A stretch of 64,000 nt of DNA from an uncultured Pirellulaceae bacterium. Its GTDB lineage: Bacteria > Planctomycetota > Planctomycetia > Pirellulales > Pirellulaceae. The stretch spans positions 310,001 to 374,000 of the forward strand of contig CALKCK010000009.1 in NCBI GenBank assembly GCA_938083195.1, given 5' to 3'. Positions 62,166-64,000 of the stretch are shown in pieces. A program made the translations under genes and the position numbers. The notes below the pieces were generated by a model. The model worked only from the letters and a program-made list of their open reading frames with translations, searched no databases and was not told the DNA's origin. Each line of letters starts with the position of its first letter. Within the stretch, counting starts at the first letter, position 1.

Positions 62166-64000
62166 CTAGTTAACATTGATCATTTCGTTCGACAGCAGAA
62201 CTAAATGACAAAACGCAATCCATGCATCCTCAAGACTCGCTTCTTCCGACTGACAAAATTCGGAAATAAAATCAAGTGCCGAATCCACCTCTTGAGCCGT
62301 CGCTTTTCTAGCAAAAGCCAAACGATAGGCATATTTAACACGGTCGCAATCATCAGACGATTGCTCAAACAACCTCGCAGCCATTTTCCTGGCAATCTCG
62401 GCAACCCATTCATGATTCATCATTAACAAGGACTGGGTCGGCACCGTGGTTGCATTTCGATTGCCTGTTGGAAATGCCGGATTGGGAAAATCAAACAAAG
62501 AAAACATCTGATACACATTAGTCCGAACGATGGGTAGGTAAACCGAACGTCGGGTCGACGCTTCATAGATCTCTCGGTTGCGCTTCAAAGCCTCCGGAGA
62601 TGGACTAAGAGTCGTAATCCCCTCCAACACGCCCCGCTCAATTTCTAGATCTAACTCACCGGACATCATCAACAGAGAATCTCGAATTGCCTCGGCCTCC
62701 AATCGTCGCGGAGCGGAACGCCAATACCATCGGTTCTCTCGATCGCGGCTGGATGAATCCTGATCAAAACGAAAGCCCATTCGGTAGGTACTCGACTCCA
62801 TGATATGCCGATGGAGTTTTTTTATATTCCAATCGTTTTGAACGAAATAGCGAGATAGATAGTCCAGCAATCCTGGGTGAGTCGGTTGAGCTCCGGAACT
62901 TCCAAAATTCTCTGTTGATTCAACAATTGCTTTTCCAAAATGCCATCGCCAAACTCGGTTTACCATCACGCGAGCAGCCAATGGTACTTCAGAGTCTGTA
63001 ATCGCTCGAGCTAACTGGAGTCGCCCGCTGACGGTGCCTGCTCCAAAGTCCTCCAGCTTCGGAGCGACAATACGAGGGGCTCGCCGATTGACCAAGGCTC
63101 CTTTCTGAAGATGGTTGCCACGGATAAACACGTGCGTATCACCGACGGGGCCATCCGCAACTGCCATCGCGACCGACTTTTTCAGTTTCATCAATTCCTG
63201 GCGAATCTGAAGCATCCGCTCTGTAAAAAAACCGTCCCGTTCCGCAAGCTGACCATGAAGCTCTTCTGCAGCGGCAGGTTCTGACAATCGCTTGAAATCT
63301 TCTTTTCCTGCAAAATCCAATAGTTTTTTCGAAGTTAATGCTTGATCGCTCAAACTGCCTACCACGGCAGCATCCGTCAGCTTCCGACGTCGTATTAATT
63401 TCGCCCAACGCCTGAGAACAACCGGGTTCAACTCCCGTTCGCTCGCAATCTTTTCAGGTGATCGAAACTTACCTTCTTCCTCGACTCGCACTAATCTCAG
63501 TTTATCCAAATGAACCGAAACATTATTAATCTCCAGACGAACACGATGACGATTGCCCGTTAAATTGACACTAGCCTGCGTGAACCATTTTTGATGCTCC
63601 GGCATCCACCCCCCAGTTAACTCTGAACACGCCTCATTATTTAAGATCGCTTCATCTAACTTTAAAACCATTGGCCTCTGCTCGTTCGCTGCGTACCGCA
63701 ACTGCAACAAATATCTTCCCGGCAGCGGGGCAGGGGAGTCGAGCAAATATTCAACAAAACTGGGACCTCCCTGTCGCGACGTTGCAGCGATACCTACTCC
63801 TGCTCCGTATCCAGCATCGAGTCTTTCAAAATCCCCTTCTGTAAAATCCTCAGCCTCTACTTCCCAAAAACTATCTTCAATTACTTTGGAAACTGCTATT
63901 TGGTCAATATGAGACATCACGTTCTGAACTTCAAAACGCAAGACGTTTTTCCCTTGGATAAACTGAAATCGTCCAGCAACATGCCATCGCTGGTCTTCGG
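62166..64000 (-). CDS. DUF1553/PSD1-type secreted protein, 5' end outside window
   Basis: The reading frame stays open to base 64000, so the N-terminal part (including any DUF1549 or cytochrome-like domain) is missing. Visible from the edge: a carbohydrate-binding-like beta domain (EVEAEDFTEGDFERLDAGYGAG; RYLLQLRYAANEQRPMVLKLD), then the DUF1553 domain (LARAITDSEVPLAARVMVNRVWRWHFG ... APRRLEAEAIRDSLLMMSG ... NATTVPTQSLLMMNHEWV). It forms the standard planctomycete pair with the DUF1501 gene eleven bases downstream. The pair is thought to act in polysaccharide processing, unproven. Confidence 0.92.
   Translation of the reverse strand, partial: EDQRWHVAGRFQFIQGKNVLRFEVQNVMSHIDQIAVSKVIEDSFWEVEAEDFTEGDFERLDAGYGAGVGIAATSRQGGPSFVEYLLDSPAPLPGRYLLQLRYAANEQRPMVLKLDEAILNNEACSELTGGWMPEHQKWFTQASVNLTGNRHRVRLEINNVSVHLDKLRLVRVEEEGKFRSPEKIASERELNPVVLRRWAKLIRRRKLTDAAVVGSLSDQALTSKKLLDFAGKEDFKRLSEPAAAEELHGQLAERDGFFTERMLQIRQELMKLKKSVAMAVADGPVGDTHVFIRGNHLQKGALVNRRAPRIVAPKLEDFGAGTVSGRLQLARAITDSEVPLAARVMVNRVWRWHFGKAIVESTENFGSSGAQPTHPGLLDYLSRYFVQNDWNIKKLHRHIMESSTYRMGFRFDQDSSSRDRENRWYWRSAPRRLEAEAIRDSLLMMSGELDLEIERGVLEGITTLSPSPEALKRNREIYEASTRRSVYLPIVRTNVYQMFSLFDFPNPAFPTGNRNATTVPTQSLLMMNHEWVAEIARKMAARLFEQSSDDCDRVKYAYRLAFARKATAQEVDSALDFISEFCQSEEASLEDAWIAFCHLVLLSNEMINVN

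Overview
The window looks like a planctomycete chromosome, probably a Pirellulaceae-type bacterium with moderate GC. The evidence is family content: a DUF1559 pseudopilin-like protein, a DUF1501 protein paired with a DUF1553/PSD1-type protein, a Hanks-type Ser/Thr kinase, and lineage-typical divergent type II secretion components. This assignment is inferred from gene families only. I saw no rRNA, tRNA, CRISPR array or insertion sequence.

Layout. Bases 1-9.5 kb hold a truncated Ser/Thr kinase, a membrane protein fused to a spermidine-synthase-like domain, and a type II secretion/type IV pilus-like operon: three GspF-like membrane proteins, three minor-pseudopilin-like proteins and a DUF1559 protein, with no ATPase or secretin. 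At 9.5-11 kb is an HDOD-GGDEF diguanylate cyclase. From 11.4 to 57.3 kb lies a nearly complete flagellar island in alternating operons: motA-motB-motB (-); flgB-flgC-fliE-fliF-fliG-fliH-fliI-fliJ-motE-like-fliQ-fliR-flhB (+); fliK-flgD-flgE (-); a FixJ-like response regulator (+); a TPR/coiled-coil/sigma-54-activator operon (-); flgM-fliC-fliD-fliS (+), then asnB and an HDOD gene (+); flgF-flgG-flgA-flgH-flgI-flgJ-flgN-flgK-flgL (-); and fliL-fliM-fliN-fliO-fliP-flhA-small membrane protein-fliA (+). At 57.4-59.6 kb are a small Cys-containing protein and two lipoproteins. A membrane protein, a DUF1501 protein and a truncated DUF1553 protein close the window.

How the genes work together. The island encodes the export gate (FlhA, FlhB, FliO-R), the ATPase complex (FliH, FliI, FliJ), the MS and C rings, rod, P and L rings, hook with cap and ruler, filament with junctions and cap, chaperones (FliS, FlgN), stator, sigma-28 (FliA), anti-sigma factor (FlgM) and a sigma-54 activator. 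No chemotaxis genes, flhF or flhG are present. FliM lacks a recognisable CheY-binding N-terminus.

Regulation. Two good sigma-54 promoters precede fliK and flgF. A 14-bp palindrome (TGCGGGAACCCGCA or its complement) occurs in three divergent or upstream flagellar intergenic regions, before flgB, flgM and fliL. Two of these also share a spaced TGAC-N8-TCTATCGAA element. GCTAGC sites recur in all four flagellar control regions. Together these suggest a dedicated flagellar cis-regulatory code. fliF is split by a frameshift next to an A8 run.
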